DNA of 64,000 nt. It comes from Bog-473 sp963824195 (GTDB lineage Bacteria > Actinomycetota > Acidimicrobiia > Acidimicrobiales > RAAP-2). Numbering within the stretch: the stretch's first letter is position 1; the number at the start of each line of letters is the position of its first letter. Below, piece by piece: positions 39,885 through 47,520 of this stretch. The stretch spans positions 62,001 to 126,000 of the forward strand of contig CAWGOJ010000021.1 in assembly GCA_963824195.1 (NCBI GenBank), read 5' to 3'. The notes beneath the pieces were generated by a model that had not been told where the DNA came from, did not search any database, and was given only the letters and a program-made list of their open reading frames with translations. The position numbers and the translations under genes were made by a program.

Positions 39885-39903
39885 CATAGGCCTTTTTGAC
39901 CTA
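39885..39903 (-). promoter_or_regulatory. Tad-locus dyad, copy 1 (upstream of flp1)
   Basis: On the gene strand TAGGTC-N5-GGCCTA, containing GGTC-N7-CCTATG. This is one of four copies in the pilus locus with the same spacing and the same orientation relative to the gene. It ends 85 bases before the flp1 start. Probably an activator or repressor site. Confidence 0.6.
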
Positions 39904-39982
39904 ATGGAGAACGGACCAACCTGCCCACTGCTGCCAGTGTTGATGCTTGTGCTTCCCGGGAGAGATCCCCCAAAGCGACAGT

Positions 39983-40012
39983 GGGCTGGATCGGCCGAAG
40001 CCGACCCAGCCC
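39983..40012 (-). terminator. Strong hairpin between flp2 and flp1
   Basis: Arms GGGCTGGATCGGC (39983-39995) and GCCGACCCAGCCC (40000-40012) pair at 12 of 13 positions around a CGAA loop, 80 bases past the flp2 stop. It likely ends flp2 transcription or shields the flp2 3' end from decay, as is often the case with highly expressed pilin mRNAs. T-run is weak. Confidence 0.5.
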
Positions 40013-40035
40013 AACCGTCATCCCATTGGGGAAGG

Positions 40036-40047
40036 GGGAATATTCCC
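40036..40047. promoter_or_regulatory. 12-bp palindrome GGGAATATTCCC near flp2 3' end
   Basis: A perfect 12-base palindrome lying 45 bases past the flp2 stop, with flanking AAG/CTT extending the symmetry. It may be an operator for the flp1 unit or part of the flp2 3' structure. Its role is unknown. Confidence 0.3.
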
Positions 40048-40091
40048 TTAGGGAAGCATTGCGTAGCTCGTTGCGGCGACAGCCGCCCCGG

Positions 40092-40319
40092 CTAGCAGGT
40101 CGTGCTGTTCAGGCCACCCACGCAGCTGTTGGCGCTGTTGAACAGACCCTTGATGCCCCCCCCGAGCGCAGCCACCGCAACGACGGCAACGACGGCGATC
40201 AGGCCCACGAGCAGTGCGTACTCCACCATGGAGGCGCCACGCTCGGTACGGGCCCGCTCGAGCAGGTTGCTGTGGAAACCACGCACTGCGAAGAACGCGT
40301 TCAAAAACAACTCAGTCAT
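40092..40319 (-). CDS. flp2: Flp/Fap-type pilin, copy 2
   Basis: A 75-residue prepilin starting MTELFLNAFFAVRGFHSN (ATG 40319, with AAGGA directly before). From LLERARTERGASMVEYALL to the end it is almost identical to flp1, differing mainly at GIKGLFNSANS versus GISGLFSSANS and in the last residues; the leader peptides differ. The duplication extends into DNA around the stop codons. Two copies may raise dosage or allow antigenic difference. It carries its own upstream dyad (40416-40432). Confidence 0.92.
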   Translation of the reverse strand: MTELFLNAFFAVRGFHSNLLERARTERGASMVEYALLVGLIAVVAVVAVAALGGGIKGLFNSANSCVGGLNSTTC

Positions 40320-40415
40320 TCCTTCATTCCCCTCTCTCGCCCCAATGGTCCGAACGTCTTGCCCGACCCATTTGGAGTTCCCAACGACATTGTCGAGGAT
40401 CCAAACGGTGCACTC

Positions 40416-40434
40416 CATAGGCTTTATGGACCAA
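40416..40434 (-). promoter_or_regulatory. Tad-locus dyad, copy 2 (upstream of flp2)
   Basis: On the gene strand GGTC-N7-CCTATG (GGTCCATAAAGCCTATG), 97 bases upstream of the flp2 ATG and 14 bases past the luxR-type gene stop. Same spacing and orientation as the other three copies. Confidence 0.6.
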
Positions 40435-40447
40435 TTGCGATACGCCT

Positions 40448-40909
40448 CTATTCGATGGTGACGAGCCCCATGACAACAGCACGCACGAGTGCGTGGGTGC
40501 GGTTCGTGACGTCCAACTTCTGGAAGATGGCCGCCAGGTGGTTCTTGGTGGTCTTGGGGCTGATGTAGAGCCGTTGTGAGATCTCACCGTTGGTGGAGCC
40601 CTCGGCGAGGAGCTGCAGCACCTCGAGTTCCCGCTGGGTCAGCGACCACGGCCCCCACTGCCGATCGTCCTCCCGCCGTGCGGAGACGTCCGGGTCCCGG
40701 TAGTCCTCGTCGGACACAGTGTCCATCTCAGGGTCCCGCGTCAGCGACGCCCGGGCCCCGCGCAGGCTCTCACTGCGGTGCACCGTCGTGCTGACCGACG
40801 GCCCTGACACCGACACTTGCGTGTAGAACATCCATTCCGACGGGCTGTCGATCTCCATGGCCGGCGCCGGCGCGCTTGGCCAGAGGATCGCCGAGGCTGT
40901 GTTCGCCAT
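40448..40909 (-). CDS. LuxR-type HTH regulator within the Tad locus
   Basis: A 153-residue protein. The ATG at 40909 is preferred because GAGGGGAAG lies just before it; ATG 40921 would add four residues. The C-terminal 65 residues are a LuxR/GerE helix-turn-helix (LTQRELEVLQLLAEGSTNGEISQRLYISPKTTKNHLAAIFQKL). The first 85 residues show no receiver domain (no Asp pocket) and no ligand-binding fold I recognise, and are polar and acidic. It is the only DNA-binding protein in the pilus locus and thus the best candidate to bind the GGTC-N7-CCTATG dyads. It lies between flp2 and tadC on the same strand. Confidence 0.85.
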   Translation of the reverse strand: MANTASAILWPSAPAPAMEIDSPSEWMFYTQVSVSGPSVSTTVHRSESLRGARASLTRDPEMDTVSDEDYRDPDVSARREDDRQWGPWSLTQRELEVLQLLAEGSTNGEISQRLYISPKTTKNHLAAIFQKLDVTNRTHALVRAVVMGLVTIE

Positions 40910-41102
40910 TCTTCCCCTCATTCCGCAACCGGAGCGAGGTCCGGTGCGACTCCGTTCCCACCTCAGGCGGCGGAAAGTCCCAGGTCATTGTACGCTTTGA
41001 GTGTCAAACGACAGTCGCAGCACGATTGCGGCCCGGGTGCGGCAACGGGAATTTCGGCCTGCCGGCGGTTGAGGGCGGTCGCCGGCGGGACCGGCTCGTC
41101 GA

Positions 41103-42050
41103 TCAGGCCCCGTGGAAGGCGTGCTTGATGGGGCCCACGATCGGGCCGAGGACGACGATGAGGATCGCCGGCAGGAAGCACAGGGCCAGAGGAAAGAGGA
41201 TCTTGATCGGTACCTTGGCCGCCTTCTCCCGGGCCCGTTGGCGTCGCTTGTCACGCATCTCGTCGGCCTGCGCCTGCAACACACGTCCGATCGGCAGACC
41301 CAGCGCGTCCGCCTGTGAGAGCACGACCGAGAACGTGACGAGGTCGTCGATGTCGGTGCGCAACTTCATGTTCTCCAGCGCGTCGTGCCGTGACAGGCCC
41401 AGCTCCATCTCCCTCAGCGTGAGACGCAGCTCGTGGCAGACCGGCGACTCGAAGCGCGCGCAGGAGACCTGCATGGCCTGCTCCAAGCCGAGACCGGCGG
41501 CTACCGAGATCGTCATCAGGTCGAGCAGGTCGGGCAGGTCGTTTGTCACCTGCTCGCGACGGGCCTTGATGCGGTGGCGCAGCCACCAGCTGGGCGCCAG
41601 GCCGCCGAGCATGGGCAGGATGAACAGCATTGCCAGGCCGACCTTGGTGCTGACGACACCGCTCACGAGCGCGACGAGGCCGGCGCCGATGCCGAGCATG
41701 ACCGCGCCCACCTGCACCGCGACGAATTCCTCGGCACGAACCGACCCGGTCAGGCCGGCCTTGAGCAGATCAGCGTGCACCCGGTCAATGTCGCTCGACG
41801 GGTACAGACGCGACAGGTTGTGGCGCAGACCGCTCCTCACCGGGTTCAAGATGCGCTCGACCAGCGGTGTCTGCACCCGCTCCAGCACCGGTGGCCCGGC
41901 GGCGTACACCTCGGCCTCTGATCCGAGCGAACGGATGAAGTCGAGCCGGTTCTCCGACTTGTGCGAACGCCAGGCGGCGGCGCCGACACCGACCAGGCCG
42001 ACGGCCATCAGCGTGATGCCCACCAGCGGAACGAAGTATGTGGCGTTCAT
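41103..42050 (-). CDS. tadC: Tad pilus inner-membrane protein TadC
   Basis: A 315-residue protein with ATG at 42050. An N-terminal helix (FVPLVGITLMAVGLVGVGAAAW) and a type II secretion F domain (LPDLLDLMTISVAAGLGLEQAMQ; FVVLSQADALGLPIGRVLQ) end in a pair of membrane helices (KVPIKILFPLALCFLPAILIVVLGP). This is the TadC form of the platform protein. It forms a heterodimer with TadB in the membrane under the ATPase TadA. It is the last gene of the cpaB-tadZ-tadA-tadB-tadC operon, 15 bases after tadB. Confidence 0.92.
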   Translation of the reverse strand: MNATYFVPLVGITLMAVGLVGVGAAAWRSHKSENRLDFIRSLGSEAEVYAAGPPVLERVQTPLVERILNPVRSGLRHNLSRLYPSSDIDRVHADLLKAGLTGSVRAEEFVAVQVGAVMLGIGAGLVALVSGVVSTKVGLAMLFILPMLGGLAPSWWLRHRIKARREQVTNDLPDLLDLMTISVAAGLGLEQAMQVSCARFESPVCHELRLTLREMELGLSRHDALENMKLRTDIDDLVTFSVVLSQADALGLPIGRVLQAQADEMRDKRRQRAREKAAKVPIKILFPLALCFLPAILIVVLGPIVGPIKHAFHGA

Positions 42051-42065
42051 ATGACCCTCTCGACC

Positions 42066-43070
42066 TCAGACCTTGATGTTGACCATTTTTCGCACGATCA
42101 AGAACCCCAACCCCATCAGCCCCGCCGTCCCGATCAGGACGATCAGCCCGGCGCCGTGCAGCATGGGCTGGAGGTAGCCGGGGTCCTTCATCTCGAGGGC
42201 GACCACGAGGAAGATCGGGATGGCGAAGAGCACGTACCCCGACATGCGCCCCTCGGCCGAGAGCGTCTGGACCTCCCGGCGGACCTCCTGCCGGGTGCGC
42301 ATGAAGTCGGCCAGAGTGTGCAGAATGGGGGCCAGGCGCCCACCGGTGGACTGCTGAATCCGCACGGCCTCGACGGCCCACTTGAGGTCCTCGACGCCCG
42401 AGCGCTCGGCCATGTTCTCGAGGGCCACGACGAGGTCGGACCCGACAGCCACCTCGGCCATGACCCGGTCGAGCTCGTCCGAAAGCGGCGGCCGGGCGTC
42501 GCGCCGGTACATGTCGATGGAGCGCTGGAAGGTCTGGCCCCCCTCGACCGAGGCCGCCATCAGGGCCAGCGCGTCCGGGAGCTGCTCCTGCATCTTCGTG
42601 ATCCGCTTCGCGGCGCGGCGCGACGGCAGGTACCAGGCGATGCCGGCCACCAGGGCGATCGCCACGATGGAGCCGATGGGCGAGCCCATGACCACTCCGA
42701 CCGCCACCGCCAGCATGAAGGCGATGGCCGCGCTGATCACGATGTACTCGCCCGACCGCAGCGGAATGGCCGCCCGTTCGAGGCGCTGCTCGAGCGCGCC
42801 GCTCGTGTCCATCCGTCCGAAGATGCCGGCGATGCGAACCGTGACCGCCGAGAGCTCGCCGTGCTCCGGCGATTCGCTCACGACCTCGACGGGGACCTGG
42901 GCCGTGCCCATGGTGTCGTCGAGTATCTGGGCCAGGGTGCGCTGTTTGGTGCGCACCCGCATGATGGCCGCCACGACGGCCAGGGCCAAGCCCCCGCCGA
43001 TCAGGACCGCGGCGACGAACGCCCCGGCCTGAGAGCCCAGCTCAAGTGCTCCGATCATGGTCCCGCTCAC
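42066..43070 (-). CDS. tadB: Tad pilus inner-membrane protein TadB
   Basis: A 334-residue protein. GTG 43070 is chosen because it overlaps the tadA stop as GTGA; ATG 43058 (MIGALELG) four codons later is the alternative. An N-terminal helix (AGAFVAAVLIGGGLALAVVAAI), two further helices near residues 105-150, the T2SSF domain LPDALALMAASVEGGQTFQRSIDMY and two C-terminal helices match TadB. The conserved EAVRIQQSTGGRLAPIL region contacts the ATPase in related systems. Partner of TadC. Confidence 0.92.
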   Translation of the reverse strand: MSGTMIGALELGSQAGAFVAAVLIGGGLALAVVAAIMRVRTKQRTLAQILDDTMGTAQVPVEVVSESPEHGELSAVTVRIAGIFGRMDTSGALEQRLERAAIPLRSGEYIVISAAIAFMLAVAVGVVMGSPIGSIVAIALVAGIAWYLPSRRAAKRITKMQEQLPDALALMAASVEGGQTFQRSIDMYRRDARPPLSDELDRVMAEVAVGSDLVVALENMAERSGVEDLKWAVEAVRIQQSTGGRLAPILHTLADFMRTRQEVRREVQTLSAEGRMSGYVLFAIPIFLVVALEMKDPGYLQPMLHGAGLIVLIGTAGLMGLGFLIVRKMVNIKV

Positions 43071-44671
43071 TTCCCCGCCTCGCGACGGCGCGCCAGGATC
43101 TCGTAGAGCTCGTCCGAGGGCGGTTCCACGGCACGGCCGGGCCGGGCCGGCCGGTGGTGGCGGCCGCCGCCGCTCTCCCTCCGCCCCGAGCCGAGGAGCG
43201 CCTCGGAGTCGGCGCGAAAGATGTGAGGAGGCACCTCGACGCCGGCGAGCGACAACTCGTCGAGGATCTTGGGCCGCAGGCCGGTCGCGACCAGGCGCCC
43301 CATTCCCTGGGCCGTGTCCACCCGGTGGAAGATGTCCTGGAGTAGGACAGTGTCGCCCTCCATGCCCTGGATCTCCGTGATGGAGTGCACGACCCGGGGG
43401 CCCTCGGCGGTCCGCTGGAGCTGGACCAGGATGCCGACCGCCATGACGATCTGCTCCCGGATGGCGCGCTGGGGCAACTCGACGCCGCCCATCATGACCA
43501 TGGTCTCCAGGCGGCCGAGCAGCTCGCGCGGGGTGTTGGCGTGCACGGTGGTCATCGACCCGGCGTGACCGGTGTTCATGGCCTGGAGCATGTCGAGGGT
43601 CTCCGAGCCACGGCACTCACCGACGATGATCCGGTCGGGCCGCATACGCAGCGAGTTCCGCACCAGGTCGCGGATGCGGACCTCGCCCGTCCCCTCCGCG
43701 TTGGCGGGACGCGTCTCCAGCGTGACGACGTGGGCCCCCTGGATCTGGAGCTCGGCCGACTCCTCAATGGTGATCAGGCGCTCGCCGTCGGGGATGAAGT
43801 TCGACAGGACGTTCAGCATGGTCGTCTTGCCGGTGCCGGTCCCGCCGACGACGACCATGCTGATCTTGCCCCGCACCAGGGCCTCCAGGAAGACCGCCGC
43901 GTCCATGCTCAGCGACCCCAGGTTGATGAGGTCCTGCATGACCAGGGCGCGCTCCGGGAATTTCCGGACGGTGAGCACCGGGCCCCGCAGCGCCAGCGGC
44001 GGCACGATGGCATTGATCCGGGATCCGTCGGCCAGGCGGGCGTCCACCATGGGAGACGACTCGTCGACGCGGCGGCCCACGCCGTGCACCATTCGGTCGA
44101 TGATGCGTCGGTACTGATTCGGCGTGTTGAACACGATCTCGCTGCGTTCGATCCGGCCCTTGCGCTCGATCCAGATCTCGTCGTACGAGTTGCACATGAT
44201 CTCGGTGATGCTGCCGTCCGCCAGCAGCGCCTCGAGCGGCCCGTAGCCGAGGGCGTCCTCGAGCATCTCCTCGATGAAGCGCTGGCGCTCAATGGGGGAG
44301 ATGGAGATCCCGATGTCCTCGCGTTCGAGGATCTCGTTGACCGAGGAGCGCACCTTCTCGCGCAGCTCATCCGGCGACAGGTTGGCCGAGGTCGGCGCGA
44401 TCTCCGCCAGTACCTTGGCCTGAACCTTCGCCTTGGACTGCTTCCAAGCTTCGTCGAGTGCGGCGCGGTCGGAGGCGCGCCGCATGGGGTTCTTGCCTGG
44501 TGGCGGGTTCGCCCCGCTCCGCCTCTCGACTCCCCCGGGCGGCCCCCGCCTGTCCTCGGCCCCTGCGGATCCATCGGCATCGCTGGCCCGGCGGCTCCAT
44601 GACGGAGTCTCTTCCGCGGGAGGCGCGGCGGCGGTCCCGTCGGCGGCCGCGAGCTTCTCAGACAGGTTCAT
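43067..44671 (-). CDS. tadA: Tad pilus assembly ATPase TadA/CpaF
   Basis: A 534-residue hexameric ATPase with ATG at 44671. An N-terminal disordered, acidic-basic lead (residues 1-80) is followed by the N-domain (IEEMLEDALGYGPLEALLAD), Walker A GGTGTGKTTMLNVLSN, the Asp box with TIEESAEL, Walker B-like IIVGECRGSETLDMLQAMNTGHAGSM and the His box (HANTPRELLGRLE). It powers pilus extension and retraction. It overlaps tadB by GTGA and follows tadZ after five bases. The N-terminal extension before residue 80 is longer than in Aggregatibacter TadA. Confidence 0.95.
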   Translation of the reverse strand: MNLSEKLAAADGTAAAPPAEETPSWSRRASDADGSAGAEDRRGPPGGVERRSGANPPPGKNPMRRASDRAALDEAWKQSKAKVQAKVLAEIAPTSANLSPDELREKVRSSVNEILEREDIGISISPIERQRFIEEMLEDALGYGPLEALLADGSITEIMCNSYDEIWIERKGRIERSEIVFNTPNQYRRIIDRMVHGVGRRVDESSPMVDARLADGSRINAIVPPLALRGPVLTVRKFPERALVMQDLINLGSLSMDAAVFLEALVRGKISMVVVGGTGTGKTTMLNVLSNFIPDGERLITIEESAELQIQGAHVVTLETRPANAEGTGEVRIRDLVRNSLRMRPDRIIVGECRGSETLDMLQAMNTGHAGSMTTVHANTPRELLGRLETMVMMGGVELPQRAIREQIVMAVGILVQLQRTAEGPRVVHSITEIQGMEGDTVLLQDIFHRVDTAQGMGRLVATGLRPKILDELSLAGVEVPPHIFRADSEALLGSGRRESGGGRHHRPARPGRAVEPPSDELYEILARRREAGK

Positions 44672-44676
44672 GGTGA

Positions 44677-45966
44677 TCAGGCCCTCTCGAGCTCAGGCAC
44701 CTTGCTGGTGCGACCCTTCCTCCTCAGCCGCCAGAAGCCGCGCTGTTCGGCGATCTCTGCAGTGTTCGTGCTCGTCCCGAGGACGGGAGTGACGTCACCC
44801 GACAGGAACTGCTGCATTCCCCCGGCCAACTTCTTGCCGATGTCGGAGTTGGCCGCCGAGACGAGCGCAGGCTTTCCCCTGTTGATCGACTTCATGACCT
44901 CTCTCGAATACGGCAGTACCGAGACGATCTTGTTGTCGAGCACGTCCTGGACATCGTTGATGTCGATGCCGATGTCGTCCTCCACCTTGTTGAGCACGAC
45001 GCCGATCGTGTCGCTGTTGATGCGCAGCTTCTCCAGCGTGGTCAGGAACACCCGCATGTTCCTGATGCTCGGCAGGTCCAGCGTGACCATGCACAGCACC
45101 CGGGTCGAGTGGTCGAACGCCGCCAGGACGATCTCGGAGAGCTGCGCCGGGGTGTCGACCACGATGTAGTCGAAGTGCCGGCGCAACGAGCCCATCACCT
45201 TGTAGACGTCCTTGGGAGCGATCATGTCCGCGTCCGCCGGGCTGAACGGGGCTGCGAGCACGGAGAACCCGAGCTCGTGTTCCTCGAGGTACTCCTCGAC
45301 GTGCTCGTCGAGGTCGTCGTCGTCAACCGGTTCACGGGACAGCAGATCCGAGATCGTGAACCGGGGCCGCAGGTGCAGCGCGGTGGAGACCTCGCCGAAC
45401 TGCAGGTCCAGGTCGACCAGGCAGACGCGCTGGCCCGTCTGGGCCGCCAGGTAGCACGCCAGGTTGGTGGCGTAGAAGGTCTTGCCGCAGCCACCGCTGG
45501 ACGAGGCCACGGTGAACACCTCAGCGAACTGGGGCCGGTCGACGACGACCCCGTGAGCCACGACGGGCGGCGCCGGTGCCGCGCTCGACTCCGAGACGTC
45601 TGCGATGTCGAAGGCCCGCTTGAGCGCGTTGGAGAGCTGACGCTTGCTGGTCGGGTACTCGATCAGGTCCACCGCGCCGGTCCGCACGATGTCGGCCAGG
45701 CTGGCCTTCGGCTTCGGACCGAGAGCCAGCACGACGGCCGGGACGGCGGCGGCGGCCCGCAGGTTGGCGAGGCGGGCCATGCCGGCATGGCTGTCGAACA
45801 CGGGCCCCGCCACCAGGACGTCGAAGGGGCCCAGCTCGTGCACCTCGTCGGCGACGTCGATGACGTTGGTGCTGGTGACGACCTGGTACCCCGGGCCGAG
45901 CGAGGCCTGGATGGCCCGGCTCAGTGCGGGCGATCGGCTGATGACGAGGATTCGCCGGGAGATCAT
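44677..45966 (-). CDS. tadZ: TadZ/CpaE-type localisation ATPase
   Basis: A 429-residue protein with ATG at 45966, overlapping the cpaB stop as ATGA. The N-terminus is an atypical receiver-like domain (ILVISRSPALSRAIQASLG), followed by a MinD/ParA-like ATPase domain with a deviant Walker A loop, ASSSGGCGKTFYATNLA, then VCLVDLDLQFGEVSTAL and FDYIVVDTPAQLSE. TadZ/CpaE places the pilus machine at a cell pole. The Walker A lysine is present but the usual signature lysine (KGGxGKT) is replaced by Ser-Ser. The C-terminus is basic (RRKGRTSKV). Confidence 0.92.
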   Translation of the reverse strand: MISRRILVISRSPALSRAIQASLGPGYQVVTSTNVIDVADEVHELGPFDVLVAGPVFDSHAGMARLANLRAAAAVPAVVLALGPKPKASLADIVRTGAVDLIEYPTSKRQLSNALKRAFDIADVSESSAAPAPPVVAHGVVVDRPQFAEVFTVASSSGGCGKTFYATNLACYLAAQTGQRVCLVDLDLQFGEVSTALHLRPRFTISDLLSREPVDDDDLDEHVEEYLEEHELGFSVLAAPFSPADADMIAPKDVYKVMGSLRRHFDYIVVDTPAQLSEIVLAAFDHSTRVLCMVTLDLPSIRNMRVFLTTLEKLRINSDTIGVVLNKVEDDIGIDINDVQDVLDNKIVSVLPYSREVMKSINRGKPALVSAANSDIGKKLAGGMQQFLSGDVTPVLGTSTNTAEIAEQRGFWRLRRKGRTSKVPELERA

Positions 45967-46730
45967 GGCGCGCCCGTCGTCTGGTCGGTGCCGATGCACT
46001 GCTCCACCGGGGGCGGGTTCGTGTCCTTCTGAGTCTGGACCACCGAGACCGACTCGTTCTGCGAGAGGAACTCCAGGCTCCTCGCATTCGAGGGACTGAC
46101 GGCCAGCAGCAGCGTCTCCGAGGCCGGGATCGTGCGGCCCGCGGACGTCGGGTGGCTCGAGTACGTCGGGACAGTGCTCTCGACGTCGAGCACCTGGATG
46201 TTCGTCATCGCCAGCTCGGTGCACGGCAACGGGATCGTCGCCGAGGCGCTACTCGCGGTCGAGGCCTTGGTGATGTTGGCGTAGACGTCGACCCGGCTGC
46301 CCGGCTGCAGGTAGCCGGCCAGTGCGTTCGTCCCGCTCAAGGTGACCGTCACCCCGTCCATGCCCGTCGGCAGCGAGATGGAGGAGGTGCTGGCTGTCAG
46401 CTCAGTCGAGCTGATGGCGTGGCCCTTGGTGACCGGCGACGTGAGGACCTCGTCGGCCAGCCCGGAGATCGACCCTAGGTCGGTGGGCGAGTACGACTTC
46501 GTCGGGATCAGCTCAATGGCGACGAGTCCGCTGGAGACCATGGCCTGGCCGGTGGTGCCGGCCGGGATGTTGGACTTTGCCACGACGGCCGAGGTGCTCA
46601 CCGGCGCCACGACGTTCGTGCCCGACGATGTGTGCTTGCTGGCGCCTTCCACGCTGGCGTACGCGATCGCGCTCCCGGCGATGAACAGGATCACCCCGAT
46701 CATGACCAGTATGAGCGTCTGCTTCTTCAC
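45963..46730 (-). CDS. cpaB: Flp pilus assembly protein CpaB/RcpC
   Basis: A 255-residue protein with ATG at 46730 and a ribosome site GAAGGTT upstream. An N-terminal membrane anchor (QTLILVMIGVILFIAGSAIAYA) precedes an SAF-like domain (VVAKSNIPAGTTGQAM; GHAISSTELTAST) and an RcpC domain (GVTVTLSGTNALAGYLQPGSRVDVYANI), the normal CpaB plan. In diderms CpaB supports the secretin; no secretin (CpaC/RcpA) is present here, consistent with a one-membrane cell. It leads the assembly operon. The dyad copy 3 lies 100 bases upstream. Confidence 0.9.
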   Translation of the reverse strand: MKKQTLILVMIGVILFIAGSAIAYASVEGASKHTSSGTNVVAPVSTSAVVAKSNIPAGTTGQAMVSSGLVAIELIPTKSYSPTDLGSISGLADEVLTSPVTKGHAISSTELTASTSSISLPTGMDGVTVTLSGTNALAGYLQPGSRVDVYANITKASTASSASATIPLPCTELAMTNIQVLDVESTVPTYSSHPTSAGRTIPASETLLLAVSPSNARSLEFLSQNESVSVVQTQKDTNPPPVEQCIGTDQTTGAP

Positions 46731-46829
46731 AGAACCTTCCCCCTCTCAACAGACGGACAACGTGCGGTCTGTCACGCCATGACCCGCCATTGACTCCGTT
46801 GGAGGGTACGACGAGAACACGGCGACGTA

Positions 46830-46848
46830 CATAGGTCCTTCTGACCAT
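46830..46848 (-). promoter_or_regulatory. Tad-locus dyad, copy 3 (upstream of cpaB operon)
   Basis: On the gene strand GGTC-N7-CCTATG (GGTCAGAAGGACCTATG), beginning 100 bases upstream of cpaB. Here the arms form ATGGTC-N5-GACCTA. It sits 36 bases from copy 4 in the divergent promoter region. Confidence 0.6.
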
Positions 46849-46883
46849 TCTCCGAGCGAACACCCCTGGTCGGGGGCACAAAT

Positions 46884-46900
46884 GGTCCATATGTCCTATG
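46884..46900 (+). promoter_or_regulatory. Tad-locus dyad, copy 4 (upstream of tadE)
   Basis: GGTC-N7-CCTATG on the plus strand (GGTCCATATGTCCTATG), 113 bases upstream of the tadE TTG start. It has the same orientation relative to its gene as the other three sites although tadE is on the opposite strand. Confidence 0.6.
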
Positions 46901-47013
46901 TACCGGCGCGGGTGCGCAGCCCAGAATCAACTCGGACGTATCACGCGACGACCAATTGTCATGGGCCGTGCCGATTGGCGCCGCTGCCAGAGATCCAGAG
47001 GAGGGGGCCCACG

Positions 47014-47520
47014 TTGGGAACGCGCACGTGGAGTATTCCAAAGACGCTGAGGCGGCGGCGCGACGAGCACGGGGCAGAGATGGTGGAGTTCGCCTTTGTG
47101 GTGGTGCTCCTGATCGCGCTGCTGTACGGCATCATCTCGTACGGCCTGATCCTGGCCGCCCAGGCGACCTTGACGCAGGCCGCCGCCGACGGGGCGCGGG
47201 CCGGCATCGTGGCAACATCCTCGGGGGGCTCGACCGGGCCGCCTTGCACGACCTCTGCTTGTCAGGTTGCCGAGGCGCAAGCGGGCACGGATGTCGGGTG
47301 GATGGACAAGGGTACCTGTGGCAGCGCCAGCACGACCATTACGTGTGTCGCATCAGAGGCGCCGTGCCCGTCCAACGGGAACAACGAGTGTCTGACCGTG
47401 ACGGTGACGTACAACTACAACTCGAACCCTCTCTTCCCCGAGCTCCCGGGCATGGGTGTGATCACACCCTCGACCCTCTCGTCGAGCAACACGCTGCAGC
47501 TCTCGACCCCGAGCTCGTAG
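47014..47520 (+). CDS. tadE: TadE-like pilus assembly (pseudopilin) protein
   Basis: A 168-residue protein. TTG 47014 is the likely start because GGAGGGGG lies seven bases before it; the frame is open further upstream but that part is not protein-like. A basic N-terminus (LRRRRDEHGAEMVEF) with G-x3-E just before the hydrophobic helix VEFAFVVVLLIALLYGIISYG is a TadE/pseudopilin processing pattern. The rest is an extracellular domain with six Cys (PPCTTSAC, GTCGS, ITCVAS, APC, NEC) that probably form disulfides. TadE is a minor pilin-like protein. It is divergent from cpaB and starts the unit tadE-tadG-prepilin peptidase. Confidence 0.85.
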   Translation: MGTRTWSIPKTLRRRRDEHGAEMVEFAFVVVLLIALLYGIISYGLILAAQATLTQAAADGARAGIVATSSGGSTGPPCTTSACQVAEAQAGTDVGWMDKGTCGSASTTITCVASEAPCPSNGNNECLTVTVTYNYNSNPLFPELPGMGVITPSTLSSSNTLQLSTPSS

